Of a stretch of DNA of 64,000 nucleotides, positions 61,335 through 64,000 are shown piece by piece (positions within the stretch are counted from its first letter, which is position 1; every line of letters begins with the position of its first letter). A program made the position numbers and the translations under genes. The DNA lies in assembly GCF_002953215.1 (NCBI RefSeq), contig NZ_CP026378.1:1780540-1844539 (forward strand), read 5' to 3'. Below the pieces are notes generated by a model, which was not told the origin of the DNA, made no database searches, and saw only the letters and a list, made by a program, of their open reading frames with translations. The DNA comes from Mixta calida (GTDB lineage: Bacteria > Pseudomonadota > Gammaproteobacteria > Enterobacterales > Enterobacteriaceae).

Positions 61335-62253
61335 AAGCTTTGTCTTCAACGGTGGCCATCATGGTCGGCAATGCGCTCACCAGTTTATCCACGGCCAGCC
61401 TGACTTTCAGAGGCAGATGAGGATTTCGCAGCCATACTGCATAGACAGGCCAGCTTCCTGAAGCGTGGTCTTTTAATATTGCTTTAAGCTCTCCACTGGC
61501 TAGTTGTTCCCTGACGAGCCAGTAAGGGAGCCAGACAATGCCGCCTCCCGTAACGGCAAAATTTTTTACCGCCTGCATATCGTCCATCATGATTCTGGCG
61601 GGCGGATTAATTTCTGATATTCCATCCTCTTCGTTTTTTATCTGCCACTTGAGAATACGTCCTGAATGAACATAAGCAACCGCCGCATGTCGCTGTAGTT
61701 CTTCTGGGGAGGCCGGCTCGCCGGCCTGTTGGAGATAATCCGGGGAGGCGCAGAAGACCATGGTGTACGTGGCCAGTTTTCGGGCGATAAGGCTGCTGCT
61801 GTCAGCCAGCGTGCCGATCCTGACGGCCAGATCAAACCCTTCTTCAGTCAAATCCACCTGACGATCGCTGAATGAGATTTCAAGCTCAAGCTTCGGATGT
61901 TCGTGTGCCAGCGCCGACAGTAAAGGCGCAATACAGAGGTGTCCTAACAGGACAGGAACAGTTACCCTCAGTTTCCCGCTCGCCTGAAGTTTGCCGCCTT
62001 CCAGAACATCCTCCGCCGTTTTTATCAGACTGAGCGCCCGGCGGCAGTATTCATAGTAAAGCGTGCCTTCGTCGGTCAGACTCTGACTGCGGGTGGTACG
62101 GTTAAAGAGAGTAACGCCAAGCCTTTCCTCAAGCCGGGATATGGTTTTCGCCACTGCCGAACGTGTAACGTGCAGTTTTTCAGCTGCCTGTGCAAAGCTC
62201 ACTGTTTCAGCTGCGGCCACAAAAACAGGAATGCTGTTCATTTCACTTTTCAT
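61333..62253 (-). CDS. LysR-family transcriptional regulator
   Basis: A 306-residue LTTR. The HTH is at about 20-45 (SFAQAAEKLHVTRSAVAKTI), then RLEERLGVTLFNRTTRSQSLT and an effector domain with VPVLLGHLCIAPLLSAL. Start at ATG 62253, or Met5 at 62241. It is divergent from the MDR oxidoreductase at 62359, with a 105-bp shared promoter region, so it probably regulates that gene. Confidence 0.9.
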   Translation of the reverse strand: MKSEMNSIPVFVAAAETVSFAQAAEKLHVTRSAVAKTISRLEERLGVTLFNRTTRSQSLTDEGTLYYEYCRRALSLIKTAEDVLEGGKLQASGKLRVTVPVLLGHLCIAPLLSALAHEHPKLELEISFSDRQVDLTEEGFDLAVRIGTLADSSSLIARKLATYTMVFCASPDYLQQAGEPASPEELQRHAAVAYVHSGRILKWQIKNEEDGISEINPPARIMMDDMQAVKNFAVTGGGIVWLPYWLVREQLASGELKAILKDHASGSWPVYAVWLRNPHLPLKVRLAVDKLVSALPTMMATVEDKA

Positions 62254-62358
62254 ATTGTCGCTTCACAGGAATCAATAAGTGGAAATAGTATCCCCATTGT
62301 ATCTTAAAGTGCAGTGCTAGAATCCTGTGCATCCGTTATTTGCCACACAGGAGTCTCT

Positions 62359-63384
62359 ATGAATCGCACAATGAAATACTGGACGTTAAACGAAATCGGA
62401 CGTCAGAACCTGAAACTCAAAGAAGAAGAAATCCCTCAGCCTGGCCCGAATGAAGTACTGATCCGGGTCAATGCCGTCTCTCTCAACTTCCGTGACAAGG
62501 TCATTATGGAAGGCGGAATGGGTATGGGGATGCCAATGCCTTTCACGCCCGGTTCCGATATGGCTGGCGTGGTTGAGGCTGTCGGACCGGGCACGACCCG
62601 TTTCAGCCAGGGAGACCGCGTTATCTCATCTTTTAACGCAGACTGGATTGACGGGAAACTGAACAACAATGCTAAGAACCCACATTACAACACTATAGGC
62701 TATGCGTATCAGGGCGTGCTGGCTGAATACGTGATCATGAGTGAAGAGTGGTTGGTCAAGTCCCCGCAGACGCTCAGCGATGCTGAAGCCAGCACGCTCG
62801 TCTGTGCAGGACTGACCGCCTGGTTTGCTCTGATTGAACGCGGCGGCCTTCGCGCCGGCGAAACCGTACTGGTGCAGGGAACCGGCGGCGTGGCGCTTTT
62901 TGCTCTTCAGATCGCCAAGGCTGTGGGTGCCGAAGTGTTTATTACCTCATCCAGCGATGAGAAGCTTGCCGCTGCGGTTGCGCTTGGTGCCGATCACGGC
63001 ATTAACCGTAAAAAAGAGGACTGGGTCGAGGCCATTTACCGTCTGACGAACGATCGGGGCATTGATCACGTTGTGGATACAGTAGGTGGTCGTAACTTTG
63101 CAGATTCTGTTCGCGCCGTCGCTTCGCATGGGCGTATCTCGCTGATCGGTATGATGGACATGGACGATACCTCAGCGTCGGGGGGATTACTGCTGCTTAA
63201 ATCTCCAACTATTCAGGGGATAGGTGTAGGCCACCGCAGAGCGCTGGAAGATCTGGTTCGGGCCGTTGACAGGATCAAGCTGAAACCGGTTATCGACAAA
63301 TCCTTCCGCTTTGACCAACTCCCGGAGGCGCTGAAGCTGCTTGATCAGGGAGCGTTCGGAAAAATTGTTATCAACGTGGGCTGA
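62359..63384 (+). CDS. Medium-chain (zinc-less type) NAD(P)-dependent alcohol dehydrogenase/quinone oxidoreductase
   Basis: A 341-residue MDR protein, MNRTMKYWTLNEIGRQNLKL. GroES-like N-terminal domain (1-150): PGPNEVLIRVNAVSLNFRD, TPGSDMAGVVEAVGPG, FSQGDRVIS. Rossmann domain with VQGTGGVALFALQIAKAVGA. The catalytic-zinc Cys and the four structural-zinc Cys are absent (NFRD replaces the Cys position), so this is a quinone-oxidoreductase-like enzyme. Divergent from its LysR neighbour. Confidence 0.88.
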   Translation: MNRTMKYWTLNEIGRQNLKLKEEEIPQPGPNEVLIRVNAVSLNFRDKVIMEGGMGMGMPMPFTPGSDMAGVVEAVGPGTTRFSQGDRVISSFNADWIDGKLNNNAKNPHYNTIGYAYQGVLAEYVIMSEEWLVKSPQTLSDAEASTLVCAGLTAWFALIERGGLRAGETVLVQGTGGVALFALQIAKAVGAEVFITSSSDEKLAAAVALGADHGINRKKEDWVEAIYRLTNDRGIDHVVDTVGGRNFADSVRAVASHGRISLIGMMDMDDTSASGGLLLLKSPTIQGIGVGHRRALEDLVRAVDRIKLKPVIDKSFRFDQLPEALKLLDQGAFGKIVINVG

Positions 63385-63487
63385 TATATCAGGCTTCAGA
63401 AATCCCGGCAGCGTTGTTCTGAAAACACCTCTGCCGCTTACACTTGCCACCGGCCTTAATGATTTTTATTGCACTATTGCTTTTAAG

Positions 63488-63511
63488 GTCCGCTAAGCGC
63501 GATAAGCGGAC
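63488..63511. repeat. Palindromic element (GTCCGCT/AGCGGAC)
   Basis: Third, shorter relative of the palindromes at 60626 and 61306, in the 283-bp spacer between the MDR and rclA genes, which otherwise shows no gene. Confidence 0.5.
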
Positions 63512-63667
63512 GTTACGTCTTCGAACCAGTGGGTTAAATGGCTGTAGAGCCGAAAAACGGTCGCCGTCCGGCTGCCCGTCATGAACCCGGCGCCAAAGCG
63601 CCTGGGCAGGCGCGCTCTGAACGGGGTACATAGTATCAGTCGGCCTGGGCGGGCGTTTTTCTCACGC

Positions 63668-64000
63668 TTATTTTATCAATGCAAACAGATCGTTTAACGA
63701 TTCACTCATGGTCGGGTGAGTGAAGATCTGATCCCGCAGCACGGTGTATGGCAAGCCTGCATCCATGACCGTTTTCACCAGGTTGATCACTTCGTGGGAA
63801 TCCGCCGCCAGCAAGGCTACGCCGAGGATGCGATGGTTGTCATTGTCGACCACGGCTTTGAGCATGCCCCGTGTATCGTTAATCACGCGTGCTCGCGGAG
63901 TCGCTGCCACGGGTAATGATACCACCTGGATATTCCTGCCCTGGGCACGTGCCTGCGCTTCGGTTAAACCGATGCGCGACAACGTGGGCGTCATAAATAC
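63668..64000 (-). CDS. rclA: RclA, reactive-chlorine-induced flavin oxidoreductase (3' part)
   Basis: RclA is a pyridine-nucleotide disulfide oxidoreductase family protein that protects E. coli against hypochlorous acid. The window holds only the C-terminal dimerisation domain (about 110 residues). It reads FMTPTLSRIGLTEAQARAQG, VVSLPVAATPRARVINDTRG, VDNDNHRILGVALLAADSHE and DQIFTHPTMSESLNDLFALI. The frame is open through the window edge, and the rest lies beyond 64000. Confidence 0.9.
   Translation of the reverse strand, partial: VFMTPTLSRIGLTEAQARAQGRNIQVVSLPVAATPRARVINDTRGMLKAVVDNDNHRILGVALLAADSHEVINLVKTVMDAGLPYTVLRDQIFTHPTMSESLNDLFALIK

Overview
The window is chromosomal DNA from a member of the Enterobacterales. 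Bases 1-29,100 carry GC-rich housekeeping genes in nearly the Escherichia coli order: lpoB-thiK-nagZ-ycfP-ndh-ycfJ-mfd-lolCDE-nagK-cobB-potDCBA-pepT-roxA-phoQP-purB-hflD-mnmA-nudJ-rluE-icd. The proteins are clearly diverged from E. coli, and bhsA/comR/ldtC and ycfZ/ymfA are absent. A Pantoea/Mixta/Erwinia-type host (Erwiniaceae) is my best guess, but the sequence alone does not prove it.

From icd onward the window is accessory DNA. The 3' side of icd is a known lambdoid prophage integration site. It is followed here by an HNH-type toxin with a SUKH/YrhA-like immunity gene, a lone phage tailspike, small orphan genes and an acetyltransferase cut by an insertion sequence. Then comes an 7.6-kb IS1-flanked block (35566-43134) with an E. 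coli-type lac operon: lacI, promoter with all three operators, lacZ, lacY and a stub of lacA. Apart from lacA the operon looks functional, so it should give a Lac+ phenotype under IPTG/allolactose control. LacZ and O1 differ from the K-12 sequence, so this is not vector contamination.

From 43,135 to 64,000 the genes are a patchwork: two paralogous zinc-ribbon mini-proteins, small lipoproteins, YjaB-like and other GNAT acetyltransferases, a ZIP transporter, a tRNA-Gly-like gene with an altered anticodon loop, and a yddG remnant. Further on are a CitA-like citrate symporter with a ModA-like binding protein, an SdaC-family permease, a diguanylate cyclase, an Lrp-type regulator beside azlCD, and a PRISE-type reductase. 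The last part holds a Zur-box-linked His-rich DUF4198 protein, HxlR/SDR and LysR/MDR pairs, and the 3' end of rclA.

Five genes (lolC, pepT, roxA, the DUF4198 gene and the toxin) each lose frame by one missing base in a G/C or A/T homopolymer. LolC is essential in E. coli. The shared signature points to sequencing errors rather than true gene loss. The toxin also carries a pentanucleotide repeat that shifts its frame, which could be genuine phase variation.
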